The position numbers were made by a program, and so were the translations under genes. From contig JAYPBC010000009.1 of NCBI GenBank assembly GCA_038124025.1, positions 1 through 64,000 of the forward strand: 64,000 bases of DNA. Reading direction: 5' to 3'. Positions 52,197-61,604 of this stretch are shown one piece after another (the stretch's first letter is position 1; every line of letters begins with the position of its first letter). The notes beneath the pieces are model-generated. The model was not told the origin of the DNA. It made no database searches and saw only the letters and a program-made list of their open reading frames with translations. This DNA is from UBA1275 sp038124025. Lineage in GTDB: Bacteria > Bacteroidota > Rhodothermia > Balneolales > Balneolaceae.

Positions 52197-53189
52197 ATGA
52201 TTAGTGACGATTTAACTAAAAGGATTTTGGTATTGGATGGTGCAATGGGGACCATGATTCAGCAGCACCAACTAGAAGAGGCTGACTTTAGAGGGGAACG
52301 CTTCAGCGGACATCATGTAGACCTAAAAGGGAACAACGATCTGCTGAGTTTGACTCGCCCGGATATCATCAAAGATATTCACCTAGCTTACCTGAATGCC
52401 GGTGCAGACATCCTTGAGACCAATACCTTTTCAAGTACTTCCATTGCGCAGGCCGATTATGGTTTGAGTGATTATGCCTACGAACTCAATAAAGTTAGTG
52501 CTCAACTAGCTAAAGAGGCTATTTCTGAATTTGCCTCTGACCAGCCAAAATATGTTGCAGGGGCTTTAGGTCCTACCAACCGAACGGCATCCATTTCGCC
52601 CGACGTAACACGACCTGAATACAGAGCCGTTCATTTTGATGAACTTGCCCAGGCATACAAAGAGCAAGCCAACGGGTTAATGGATGGAGGGGCTGATCTG
52701 TTACTTATTGAAACTATTTTTGATACTCTAAATGCCAAAGCGGCTATTTTTGGATTATTAGAGTTATTTGAGGAACGTGACGAACAGCTACCAATATTGA
52801 TTTCAGGTACTATCTCCGATGCGAGCGGTCGAACCTTATCGGGACAGACTGTCGAGGCCTTCCTTATATCTGTATCTCATGCTCCCATATTGAGTATTGG
52901 CCTAAATTGTGCATTGGGAGCGGCACAATTAAAAAACTATGTCCAAGTATTAGCTTCCCTTGCTCCTTACTTTATTATCGCTTATCCAAACGCCGGATTA
53001 CCCAACGAATTTGGAGAATATGATCAAAGTCCAGAAAAATTAGCCCAAGAACTCCGTCCGTATCTACAAGATCAGTTAGTCAACATAATAGGAGGTTGTT
53101 GTGGTACTACTCCTGAGCATATCAAACAAATTGCCGCCCTTGCAAAAGAATATCAACCAAGGGAACGGGCCTCTTTGGAAGGTGCTTGA
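52197..53189 (+). CDS. metH: Methionine synthase, homocysteine-binding module (split MetH, N-terminal)
   Basis: About 330 residues from ATG at 52197 (an upstream TTG at 52146 would add 17 hydrophobic residues foreign to the family). This is the homocysteine S-methyltransferase barrel of cobalamin-dependent methionine synthase: LVLDGAMGTMIQ at the start, GADILETNTF, and the zinc-binding cysteines in GLNCALG (about 236) and GGCCGTTP (about 300). The remaining domains are encoded by the next gene, which begins 2 bp after this stop. Together they transfer a methyl group from methyl-THF through cobalamin to homocysteine. Confidence 0.93.
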   Translation: MISDDLTKRILVLDGAMGTMIQQHQLEEADFRGERFSGHHVDLKGNNDLLSLTRPDIIKDIHLAYLNAGADILETNTFSSTSIAQADYGLSDYAYELNKVSAQLAKEAISEFASDQPKYVAGALGPTNRTASISPDVTRPEYRAVHFDELAQAYKEQANGLMDGGADLLLIETIFDTLNAKAAIFGLLELFEERDEQLPILISGTISDASGRTLSGQTVEAFLISVSHAPILSIGLNCALGAAQLKNYVQVLASLAPYFIIAYPNAGLPNEFGEYDQSPEKLAQELRPYLQDQLVNIIGGCCGTTPEHIKQIAALAKEYQPRERASLEGA

Positions 53190-53191
53190 CT

Positions 53192-55936
53192 ATGAAACCA
53201 TCTCCATTACGTTTAAGCGGCTTAGAACCATTTATAGTTGGTCCTAATACCAATTTTATCAATGTCGGTGAACGTACCAATGTAACCGGTTCTAAGCGAT
53301 TTTTACGGCTTATTAATGAAGGTTCCTATGAGCAGGCATTGGATGTGGCGCGTGATCAGGTGGAGGGGGGAGCTCAAATTCTGGATGTGAATATGGACGA
53401 GGGGTTACTCGATAGCCCTCAGGAAATGACCCATTTTCTTAACCTAATTGCCTCAGAGCCAGATATTGCTCGTATACCTATTATGGTAGATTCCTCAAAA
53501 TGGGAGGTGATACTAGCTGGGCTAAAAACGCTTCAGGGTAAAGGGGTGGTTAACTCTATCTCGTTAAAAGATGGAGAAGCAATATTTAAAGAACGCGCGC
53601 ATACCATTCAAAAATTTGGTGCCGCAGTAATTGCTATGGCTTTTGATGAAGATGGACAAGCAGATACCTTGGAACGCCGCATTGAAATTTGTGGGCGATC
53701 CTACCATATATTGGTCAACGAATTAGGATATGATCCTTCCGATGTTATTTTAGATCCCAATATATTTCCCGTTGCAACTGGTATGGAAGAACACCGTAAC
53801 AATGCGGTCGATTTTTTTCTAACCACCAAATGGATTCGCGAAAATTTGACCGGAGCGCATATTATTGGGGGAGTTAGCAATATTTCCTTTTCCTTTCGTG
53901 GGAACAATAAAGTCAGAGAGGCGATTCATGCGGCATTTTTATACCATGCTATACAACACGGCATGGATATGGGTATTGTTAATCCAACTCAGTTAGAAGT
54001 ATACGACGAAATTCCCGAGGAATTACTTACATGCGTTGAGGATGTGCTTTGGAATAGGCGGGAGGATGCTACCGAACGACTGTTAGATTTAGCCGAATCC
54101 TACAAAGATGATGGTCAGGTTAAACAGAAGGTTCAATTAGCCTGGAGAGAGGAGCAGGTTAGTAAGCGCTTGGAACACGCCTTAATTAAGGGAATTACTG
54201 AATTTATCATTGATGATGTTGAAGAAGCACGCCAGCAATATGCGTCGCCGTTAGAAGTTATTGAAGGTCCATTAATGGATGGTATGAATGTGGTTGGAGA
54301 CCTTTTTGGAGAAGGTAAAATGTTCTTGCCACAGGTCGTTAAAAGCGCAAGAGTGATGAAACAGGCGGTGTCATATTTAACGCCTTACCTAGAAGCAGAG
54401 AAAGAACTATTGCAGCAAGACACCTCACGAACTAAAGTTCTATTGGCAACGGTAAAAGGAGATGTTCACGACATTGGGAAAAATATTGTAGGTGTTGTAC
54501 TGGCCTGTAATAATTATGATGTCATTGATTTAGGGGTGATGGTACCCACACATAAGATTATAGAAGCTGCCATTGAACACAAAGTGGCTATGATTGGTCT
54601 AAGTGGCTTAATTACCCCATCCTTAGATGAAATGGTGGATGTGGCTAAGGAAATGAACAAAGCTGAGCTTCGCATTCCATTGTTAATCGGCGGTGCCACT
54701 ACTTCGAAGTTACATACAGCGGTAAAGATTGAACCCGCGTACCCGTATGGGGTCATTCACGTGTTGGATGCATCCCGAGCGGTAACAGTAAGTAATGATC
54801 TCCTAAGTGCTGAACACGGGGCAGAACACTTAGCCAAGATCCAAGAAGAGTATCATGACATACGATCCACATACGCAGAAAGGTCTCGAAAGAAAGAGTA
54901 TATCGACCTAGATGGAGCTAGAACCAATAAATGGTCTACCGACTGGGCTAATTATGAGCCACGTATACCTAAGGTTCAAGGCGTTCAAGAGCTTGAGTTG
55001 AGCAACATTGACGAATTAATTGATTTTATTGATTGGACTCCATTTTTCAAAACATGGATGTTAACGGGAAAATATCCAGCTATATTACAGGACAAGGTGG
55101 TAGGAGAACAAGCCACTGAATTGTGGAACGATGCGCAAGCCATGTTAGAACGAATGCGTAGAGATTGCCCTCAGACTGCCAAAGGTATTTTTGGAATCTA
55201 CCCAGCCCTAAGTACGAACGAATCGGTTGAGTTGTATCCGCCATACAGTGAAAAGAATATTTTATTGGGCGAAGTAGATCCCATCGAGAGATTTGAGTTT
55301 TTACGCCAACAAGCAAAAAAACGAAGTGGTCAACCAAATAGCTCTTTGGCTGATTTTATTTGTCCCAAAATCCATGCTAAGGTAGATTATATGGGGATGT
55401 TTGCCGTCACTGCAGGCTTAAATATCTCTGCATTGATTGAAGAATTTGAATCAAATTCTGATGATTATTCGATCATTTTAGTGAAAGCTTTAGCCGATCG
55501 CTTGGCTGAGGCTTTTGCCGAATATTTACATTATAAAGTTCGAACTGAATTTTGGGCATATAGTCAGGAAGAAGCGGATAATGAAGCGCTTATTGCCGAG
55601 CAGTATGAAGGTATTAGGCCAGCTCCAGGCTACCCAGCCTGTCCCGATCATACCGAAAAATGGAAACTGTTCTCATTACTTAAGGTTCCAGAGCGCGTTG
55701 GAATAAGCTTAACAGAATCTTTAGCTATGATGCCAGCAAGCTCGGTTAGTGGGTTTTATCTTTCTCACCCAGCTTCGCGATATTTTGCACTGGGTAATAT
55801 TCAACAAGATCAAGTTTTAGATTATGCTGCTCGTAAAGATATGCCCGTTGATAAAATAGAAAATTGGCTTCGTTCTCATCTTACTTACGAGCCTAAATCG
55901 TTAACTACAACCGAGCCCCATAAACAGCCCATTTAA
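53192..55936 (+). CDS. metH: Methionine synthase, folate/cobalamin/activation module (split MetH, C-terminal)
   Basis: 914 residues from ATG 53192; a TTG two codons earlier overlaps the preceding stop. Domains in order: pterin-binding barrel (about 10-270, FINVGERTNVTGSKRF and NVNMDEGLLDS), cobalamin cap and Rossmann domain (about 300-560), with the lower axial ligand His in DVHDIGKN near residue 426, and the SAM-dependent reactivation domain (about 600-880, RPAPGYPACPDHTEK near 811). It needs the separate homocysteine-binding protein upstream to work. metF follows after 2 bp, so methyl-THF supply and use are co-expressed. Confidence 0.95.
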   Translation: MKPSPLRLSGLEPFIVGPNTNFINVGERTNVTGSKRFLRLINEGSYEQALDVARDQVEGGAQILDVNMDEGLLDSPQEMTHFLNLIASEPDIARIPIMVDSSKWEVILAGLKTLQGKGVVNSISLKDGEAIFKERAHTIQKFGAAVIAMAFDEDGQADTLERRIEICGRSYHILVNELGYDPSDVILDPNIFPVATGMEEHRNNAVDFFLTTKWIRENLTGAHIIGGVSNISFSFRGNNKVREAIHAAFLYHAIQHGMDMGIVNPTQLEVYDEIPEELLTCVEDVLWNRREDATERLLDLAESYKDDGQVKQKVQLAWREEQVSKRLEHALIKGITEFIIDDVEEARQQYASPLEVIEGPLMDGMNVVGDLFGEGKMFLPQVVKSARVMKQAVSYLTPYLEAEKELLQQDTSRTKVLLATVKGDVHDIGKNIVGVVLACNNYDVIDLGVMVPTHKIIEAAIEHKVAMIGLSGLITPSLDEMVDVAKEMNKAELRIPLLIGGATTSKLHTAVKIEPAYPYGVIHVLDASRAVTVSNDLLSAEHGAEHLAKIQEEYHDIRSTYAERSRKKEYIDLDGARTNKWSTDWANYEPRIPKVQGVQELELSNIDELIDFIDWTPFFKTWMLTGKYPAILQDKVVGEQATELWNDAQAMLERMRRDCPQTAKGIFGIYPALSTNESVELYPPYSEKNILLGEVDPIERFEFLRQQAKKRSGQPNSSLADFICPKIHAKVDYMGMFAVTAGLNISALIEEFESNSDDYSIILVKALADRLAEAFAEYLHYKVRTEFWAYSQEEADNEALIAEQYEGIRPAPGYPACPDHTEKWKLFSLLKVPERVGISLTESLAMMPASSVSGFYLSHPASRYFALGNIQQDQVLDYAARKDMPVDKIENWLRSHLTYEPKSLTTTEPHKQPI

Positions 55937-55938
55937 TT

Positions 55939-56895
55939 ATGAAAGTAACAGACTACTTTGGAAAAGCTGGTGTTTCAACCCTGTTTAGCTTTGAGGTATT
56001 ACCCCCTTTAAAAGGACAGCATATACAAACACTTTTTGATCATATTGATCCATTAATGGAGTTCAAACCGCCATTTATAGATGTAACTTATCATCGAGAG
56101 GAATTTGAGTACAAAAAACTTCCCAATGGGTTAATGCAAAGAAAGACGGTGCGAAAGCGGCCGGGTACAGTAGGTATTTGTGCAGCTCTTCAAAACAAAT
56201 ATAAAATTGATGCGGTACCTCACATTATTTGTGGTGGTTTTACTAAGGAAGAGACAGAAAATGCATTGATTGATTTAAATTTTTTGGGCATTGATAATAT
56301 TATGGTACTGCAAGGTGATGCACGAAAACCAGACCGTGATTTTAAGCCAGAGGAGGGAGGGCATTCTTATGCCTCAGAACTCTTGGAACAAGTAGTTAAG
56401 TTGAATAGGGGGGTATTTCTGGATGAAGAAATAGAACAGGCCCATCATTCAGATTTTTGTATTGGTGTATCGGGGTATCCAGAAAAACATATGGCCGCTC
56501 CCAACCTCGAAATTGATATGAAGTACTTAAAACAAAAAGTAGAAAAAGGGGCCGATTACATAGTTACGCAGATGTTTTTTGACACACAAAAATACATCGA
56601 CTTTGTTACAAAATGTCGGGAGATGGATATAAATATACCAATAGTACCCGGTTTAAAACCTATTACCTCACTTCGACAACTCACCATCTTGCCACAAGTC
56701 TTTCATATCGATTTACCATCTGAGTTAACCAATGAATTAGAAAAAGCCAAAAATAATGAACAGGCTAAAGAAATTGGCATAGAATGGGCGATTAAACAGT
56801 CAAAAGAACTCATTGCATTTGGAGTGCCTAGCTTACATTATTATTCCATGGGAAAGAGTGAATCAGTCTATAAAGTAGCTAGCGAGGTATTTTAG
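55939..56895 (+). CDS. metF: 5,10-methylenetetrahydrofolate reductase
   Basis: A 318-residue FAD-dependent barrel enzyme that reduces methylene-THF to methyl-THF, the methyl donor for MetH. Recognisable are the N-terminal FSFEVLPP (position of the catalytic Glu), the NIMVLQGDARKPD segment near 115, FCIGVSGYPEKH near 172-183, and VTQMFFDTQKYIDFV near 207-221. ATG 2 bp after metH. A short plus-strand spacer follows before the DUF151 gene. Cytosolic. Confidence 0.95.
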   Translation: MKVTDYFGKAGVSTLFSFEVLPPLKGQHIQTLFDHIDPLMEFKPPFIDVTYHREEFEYKKLPNGLMQRKTVRKRPGTVGICAALQNKYKIDAVPHIICGGFTKEETENALIDLNFLGIDNIMVLQGDARKPDRDFKPEEGGHSYASELLEQVVKLNRGVFLDEEIEQAHHSDFCIGVSGYPEKHMAAPNLEIDMKYLKQKVEKGADYIVTQMFFDTQKYIDFVTKCREMDINIPIVPGLKPITSLRQLTILPQVFHIDLPSELTNELEKAKNNEQAKEIGIEWAIKQSKELIAFGVPSLHYYSMGKSESVYKVASEVF

Positions 56896-57011
56896 TTCGA
56901 CCTCAAATAATGCTATCTTTACTACGTTAGCTTGACATATAAGTGCGTTCGTAGCGCGCCCTGTACAATTGGTAACTAACACTGCTAAAGTATATTATAG
57001 ACGTTGGATTA

Positions 57012-57590
57012 ATGGTCGAAATGGAAATTTTTGGGCTTACAACAAGCACTAGAACTGCTTCTGCTTACGCCCTCATACTAATGGAAGCGGAGGGGAGTCG
57101 CCGTTTACCTATTATTATTGGGGCTTATGAAGCACAGGCAATAGCTTTGGAAATGGAGCAAATAAAACCACCCCGACCTATGACCCATGACCTAACAATG
57201 CAAGTTATAACTGAATTAGGCGGTCAAATTGAGTATGTGGTTGTCCATCTTTTAAAAGAGGGAACATACTATGCTAATATTTCCATTAAAGGTTCAATAT
57301 CTCGACATGAGATTGATGCTCGACCCAGCGATGCCATTGCTCTTGCGGTTCGTTTTTCTTGCCCTATTTATGTAGATGAGCTTGTATTAGAAGAGGCAGG
57401 GGTTGTTCATGAAGATGATTCAAATCGGAAAGAGACTATAAATAAACAAAGTAATACTGCAACGCAATTACCGCAAGACTCGAAAAGCCCCCTTGAAATG
57501 TTACATGAACAATTGCAAATAGCTATTGAGACAGAGAATTATGAAAAAGCAGCTAGTCTGAGAGATCAAATACAACGGCTTAAAGGTTAA
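57012..57590 (+). CDS. Bifunctional nuclease-family protein (DUF151) with C-terminal UVR motif
   Basis: 192 residues: an N-terminal DUF151 domain (about 1-130, LPIIIGAYEAQAIAL near 29-43, RPSDAIALAVR near 100-110) joined by a polar linker to a UvrB/UvrC-type motif (EQLQIAIETENYEKAASLRDQI, in parts, at about 161-188). DUF151 members were described as bifunctional DNase/RNase in plants and are widespread in bacteria with unknown role. The UVR motif suggests contact with a UvrB- or ClpC-like partner. TTGGTA (56969) and TATATT (56991) form a possible promoter with 16-bp spacing. bshC begins 7 bp downstream. Confidence 0.85.
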   Translation: MVEMEIFGLTTSTRTASAYALILMEAEGSRRLPIIIGAYEAQAIALEMEQIKPPRPMTHDLTMQVITELGGQIEYVVVHLLKEGTYYANISIKGSISRHEIDARPSDAIALAVRFSCPIYVDELVLEEAGVVHEDDSNRKETINKQSNTATQLPQDSKSPLEMLHEQLQIAIETENYEKAASLRDQIQRLKG

Positions 57591-57597
57591 GTACATC

Positions 57598-59370
57598 GTG
57601 AAATTTAGTCCTATTCCACTATCTGCTTTAGAGCCTGATTCATTTCTAACTAGTTACACAAATGGATCTAATTCCTTAAAACCTTTTTATGACTTTTATC
57701 CATTATTAGACAATACGTTACAAGATTTATCTAACAAAAAAGTCACATCATTAAAGAGTTCAGCTGCAAAATCTAGGGCTACTATTGTGGAGGCATTAAA
57801 GGAGTTTCATCAAAGCTTAGATATCGAAGGATCTCAAATAGCTATACGGAAAAAATTACTTCAGGAAGATTGCTATTGTGTGGTTACTGGTCAGCAACTT
57901 TCATGGTATGGTGGACCTCTTTATACCTTTTTCAAGTTAATGAGTGCTATTCAATGGAGTAAACGTTTGTCTGAAACGACGGGTAAGACGGTTATACCGG
58001 TGTTTTGGTTAGCAGATGAAGACCATGATTACAAAGAGATAAACCAGATTAACTGGTATCAAAATGTTAATAAAGCTTCGTACGAAGATCAGATCTCCAT
58101 ACTACAACAATTCCGTGTTGATGTAGAAAAAGACCCAATTCATCATCAAATAGGGATGCCTGTAAGCAAAATTGAAGGGGATAGCTCGCTAATAAAGAAT
58201 GATTTCTTAGATTGGCTTATGCACTACCATAATATCGAGGAAGAAACCCAGCTAGAAGAACAACAAAAAGGCTCTAATGCCACCGAGCAAACTACTCAAT
58301 TTAGAAAGAATACTTGGATTCAAAGCTTTCTTCAGGATGCTAAAAAAGCATATTCAGACGATAAAAACCATGCTCAAAATTTTGCAAAATGGATCATTCA
58401 TGTGTTTGAAGACCATGAGTTTCTTGTAGCAGGTAGTAATCACGATTGTATAAAAAGGCTTCTTAGTCCAATTATTAGTAAGGCGGTTACCAACGATCAT
58501 AAGATTACTAAATTACTTAAAGATCAAACCTCTAAGCTCATAGAACAGACTGGTCAGAGTCAGGTTACTGTGATGGATAGTCAATGGTTTGTATTCAATG
58601 ATGAATCTAAACGAGTTAAATTACAGTACGATGCATCTGGTGAAATCTCTTTCGTTCAAAAAGGTGGAAGACACAAGTTAAGCAGCAAGAGACTTTTGGT
58701 GCAAACCCAAGAACAACCGGAACGGTTTTCACCCAATGTCTTTTTACGTCCTATCCTTCAAGATCACCTGCTTCCTGTAATAGCCTATGTAGGAGGTCCT
58801 TCGGAAATAGCATATCACGGGCAAATGAAAAAGGTCTATGAATTTTTTGGCTTGGACATGCCCCTACTAATACCTCGTTTCACTGCGACTATTCGGGAAA
58901 AAAAAGTTCAACGGTTAATGTCAAAATTTCCATATTCATTAGTGCATTATCAGCAAGATTTCCCCGCACTCAAAAAGGAATGGTTGAACACCTTACCAAA
59001 ACAATTACCCGAAGCTAAATTAGACGAGCTAGAACGGCATTTTCTAGAAAATTTTGAATCTCAGGTATTGGATATTCTATCATTTGACCAATCCTTAAAA
59101 GGAAGTGTAGGAAAGGCACAAAATGATATTGGGAAGGTGTTCCAATCGCTCATTAAAAAAGCTAAAAAGGTACATGACGCTAAGTTTAGTCATGAGTTGG
59201 GACAGTTGCGTTTTTTACAATCCTATTTGTTCCCAAAAGGACCAATGGAGCGCGTACTACATCCTTGTTATTTTATGCTACACTATGGTAATAGTTTTTG
59301 GCAGGATGTACTCAACGAATTATTAGCTCAAAATACCGAGTGTTCCCAGCATTACCTGATTGACCTTTAA
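57598..59370 (+). CDS. bshC: Bacillithiol biosynthesis cysteine-adding enzyme
   Basis: A 590-residue BshC homologue, somewhat longer than the B. subtilis enzyme of about 540. The start is GTG at 57598. Characteristic parts are the VVTGQQLSWYGGPLYTFFK stretch (near 95-113), PVFWLADEDHDYKEIN (near 136-151), the FSPNVFLRPILQDHLLPVIAYVGGPSEIAY segment in parts near 376-405, and the C-terminal coiled-coil region. It ligates cysteine to glucosamine-malate in the last step of bacillithiol synthesis. BshA and BshB are not in this window. The presence of bshC implies a bacillithiol redox buffer instead of glutathione or mycothiol. Confidence 0.92.
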   Translation: MKFSPIPLSALEPDSFLTSYTNGSNSLKPFYDFYPLLDNTLQDLSNKKVTSLKSSAAKSRATIVEALKEFHQSLDIEGSQIAIRKKLLQEDCYCVVTGQQLSWYGGPLYTFFKLMSAIQWSKRLSETTGKTVIPVFWLADEDHDYKEINQINWYQNVNKASYEDQISILQQFRVDVEKDPIHHQIGMPVSKIEGDSSLIKNDFLDWLMHYHNIEEETQLEEQQKGSNATEQTTQFRKNTWIQSFLQDAKKAYSDDKNHAQNFAKWIIHVFEDHEFLVAGSNHDCIKRLLSPIISKAVTNDHKITKLLKDQTSKLIEQTGQSQVTVMDSQWFVFNDESKRVKLQYDASGEISFVQKGGRHKLSSKRLLVQTQEQPERFSPNVFLRPILQDHLLPVIAYVGGPSEIAYHGQMKKVYEFFGLDMPLLIPRFTATIREKKVQRLMSKFPYSLVHYQQDFPALKKEWLNTLPKQLPEAKLDELERHFLENFESQVLDILSFDQSLKGSVGKAQNDIGKVFQSLIKKAKKVHDAKFSHELGQLRFLQSYLFPKGPMERVLHPCYFMLHYGNSFWQDVLNELLAQNTECSQHYLIDL

Positions 59371-59414
59371 TGAGACTATGATGATAACCTTTACCCTTAT
59401 GGCGGCCATTATTT

Positions 59415-59996
59415 ATGAATGTAAGAGCTAAATCATTAAAGCATTCCTTACGGTCTTATTTTATGCATAAGAGAAAAGCTCTTGACAGTACAAAGTGGAA
59501 TAGGGCTAACCATTCAATTTTTCAACATTTATCTGACTGGGAAGTTTTCAAACAAGCTCATACAGTGCATAGCTATATTTCAATGACTAAACACAGAGAA
59601 ATTGATACGCTTAGGATTATTAGTGATTGTTTAAAGCAAAGAAAAAAAATAGTTGTGCCCATAATGGCAGGCAATAGACAACTCCGTCATAGTTATATTG
59701 ATGAGATAACCAATGTGCAAAAAAATGACTGGGGTGTATTAGAACCTATAAGGCAAATTAAGGCGGATATAATTGATTTGGATTTAATATTAGTTCCTTT
59801 ACTTGCTATTGATAGGCAGGGTACGAGATTAGGCTACGGTGCTGGGTATTATGACGGATTTCTTGCTAAATTACTACCAACAACCTGTAAAATGGGCCTC
59901 TTACTAGATGGTTTTAATGTTTGCGCCCTTCCTAAGGAACCATGGGATATTCCATTAGATGGGTATATAAGTGAAAGTGGGGTTCATTTGTTGTAA
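59415..59996 (+). CDS. 5-formyltetrahydrofolate cyclo-ligase
   Basis: A 193-residue protein of the MTHFS/YgfA family, which converts 5-formyl-THF to methenyl-THF with ATP. The signature GTRLGYGAGYYDGFL (near 137-151) is intact, with LVPLLAID ahead of it. N-terminal helix with the basic SLKHSLRSYFMHKRKAL region matches the family. It adds a further folate-linked enzyme to the metH/metF group of this region, though it lies two genes downstream and could have its own promoter in the 44-bp gap. Confidence 0.92.
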   Translation: MNVRAKSLKHSLRSYFMHKRKALDSTKWNRANHSIFQHLSDWEVFKQAHTVHSYISMTKHREIDTLRIISDCLKQRKKIVVPIMAGNRQLRHSYIDEITNVQKNDWGVLEPIRQIKADIIDLDLILVPLLAIDRQGTRLGYGAGYYDGFLAKLLPTTCKMGLLLDGFNVCALPKEPWDIPLDGYISESGVHLL

Positions 59997-60026
59997 CCTA
60001 GTCTCATATTTATCGTATCATTAACC

Positions 60027-60854
60027 ATGTTCAAGACAAAAAACAAAACATTGCAATCTTCAAGTGCAACTGATCAACAAATGCCATTTGGCAAGAGTTC
60101 TCTGGATCATACCCTCGAAGATTTTCTAGATACGGAACAAGAAAAAAAACCTAGCTACATAAACGGAGCATCCCTTTCTGGAGCTTTCTTACTGCTATCT
60201 ACCATAGGTTTCGTATTGTTTCAACTCGGTTTAGATGTGGGTCCTTCATCGATTGATGCACTTCCGTTCTTGGGGGTTTTCTTTCTACTTTTAGCCGCAA
60301 TTAGTAGTCGGTTTGTTGGTGAAAAAAAACCAAAGAAAAAGAAAAAGAGTAAAAGCAAGGATGATGTGTTTGGTGGCCAACATCATCCGAATGAACCTCT
60401 CAGGTATGAAGGATTTGGGTCTGAAAGTAATAAACGAGGGTATTATTCCAATTCAGAAACGGCAACAAATAGAAACAAAACGCCTGACGAATTTGATGTA
60501 TTCGGATCAGGTGAATCAAAGACATTTACATCGGGTCACACACAAAGTGATTATACTACAGCTAGGCCTGAACGGGGTAGAACGAACACTTTTCAAGCCG
60601 ATTCAACCACCTATTCTTGGGGGCAATTCCAACATAAACGTTCTAAGCGACTCTACAAATCAAGGAATGACAAAAAATTATGGGGAGTTTGTGGAGGACT
60701 CGCAGATTTTTTTGGAATCGGTTCAATTTGGGTACGTTCCATATTCGTTGTGGCCTTTTTTATGGGTTGGGGTTCTAGTTTGCTAGTTTACTTAGCACTT
60801 AGTTTAATCTTAAATAAGGAACCTTTAGATCTGGATTATCCAGAGAGGTGGTAG
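60027..60854 (+). CDS. PspC-domain membrane protein
   Basis: A 275-residue protein with two N-terminal transmembrane helices (about residues 50-67 and 77-92), a long polar linker rich in Ser, Lys and Gly (about 95-205), and a C-terminal PspC domain: KLWGVCGGLADFFGIGSIWVR (near 222-242, in parts) followed by a hydrophobic helix SIFVVAFFMGWG and a further one. PspC domains occur in phage-shock/envelope stress systems and in proteins controlling membrane-related sensors. No other Psp genes are nearby. Function in this organism is not clear. Confidence 0.82.
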   Translation: MFKTKNKTLQSSSATDQQMPFGKSSLDHTLEDFLDTEQEKKPSYINGASLSGAFLLLSTIGFVLFQLGLDVGPSSIDALPFLGVFFLLLAAISSRFVGEKKPKKKKKSKSKDDVFGGQHHPNEPLRYEGFGSESNKRGYYSNSETATNRNKTPDEFDVFGSGESKTFTSGHTQSDYTTARPERGRTNTFQADSTTYSWGQFQHKRSKRLYKSRNDKKLWGVCGGLADFFGIGSIWVRSIFVVAFFMGWGSSLLVYLALSLILNKEPLDLDYPERW

Positions 60855-60864
60855 TGCAGTAGAT

Positions 60865-61455
60865 ATGCTAATTAATTTTGAAGGTATAGATGGATGTGGC
60901 AAATCAACTCAAATTCACCTGTTAAAGCAATACTTGGAAGAGAGGGGTAAGAAGGTTCAGGTGTATCGTGAACCAGGTGGTACGTCCATAGCAGAGGAAA
61001 TAAGATCTATACTTTTAGATTCTAAATATGAAATATCTGCTGTCTCTGAATTATTGCTATTCTCAGCGGCACGAGCGCAGTTAGTGCAAGATAAAATTAT
61101 ACCTGCTTTAGAGCGTGGTATCACAGTTATTTTAGATCGATTTTATGATTCTACAACGGCTTATCAAGGCTATGGTCGTTCAGTTTTACCTATTGATGAG
61201 ATTATTTTATTGAATAAGATGGCTTCACATGGATTGGTACCCGAAATCACTTTTTATTTGAGGATATCTCAAGAATTAGCGCTTCAGAGACGAAAAGAAC
61301 GCGCCCAAGACAGAATGGAAATGGCTGGCTATGATTTTTATTCTCGAGTGTTAAAGGGGTATGAAATGATGGCGAAAAAACATCCCCGATTCATCGTACT
61401 AGATGGGGCTCAACCTATTGAATCCATCGCTAAACAGATTCTATCACACATTTAA
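60865..61455 (+). CDS. tmk: Thymidylate kinase
   Basis: A 196-residue kinase that makes dTDP from dTMP. The P-loop is GIDGCGKST (near 7-15), the DRx motif is DRFYDSTTAYQGYGR (near 92-106), the Arg-rich lid is RRKERAQDRME (near 142-152), and YREPGGTSIAEEIR (near 36-49) binds the nucleotide. Length is normal. The ATG is preceded by GAGAGG at about 60842. It starts 10 bp after the PspC gene. Confidence 0.95.
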   Translation: MLINFEGIDGCGKSTQIHLLKQYLEERGKKVQVYREPGGTSIAEEIRSILLDSKYEISAVSELLLFSAARAQLVQDKIIPALERGITVILDRFYDSTTAYQGYGRSVLPIDEIILLNKMASHGLVPEITFYLRISQELALQRRKERAQDRMEMAGYDFYSRVLKGYEMMAKKHPRFIVLDGAQPIESIAKQILSHI

Positions 61456-61604
61456 GCGTACTGTGAATTTTATTCATGTCAGTCATTGAGGCTTATACAT
61501 ATTATGCGTAAATTTAAAGCATAATGGATGAATCTCACCTGTTTCCCCATAAACGGTTCATCGTTTACTAAATAACTATTATTCCAAGAACCAAGGTACA
61601 TTTT

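Noticed and set aside
56932..56969. TTGACA at 56932 with TACAAT at 56964 as promoter before the DUF151 gene
   Set aside because: Spacing of 26 bp is too long for a sigma70 promoter; the TTGGTA/TATATT pair further right is more plausible.
61536..61572. Short inverted repeat TAAACG...CGTTTA before the SRPBCC gene
   Set aside because: A 6-bp AT-rich stem without a T-run; no evidence that it is more than chance.
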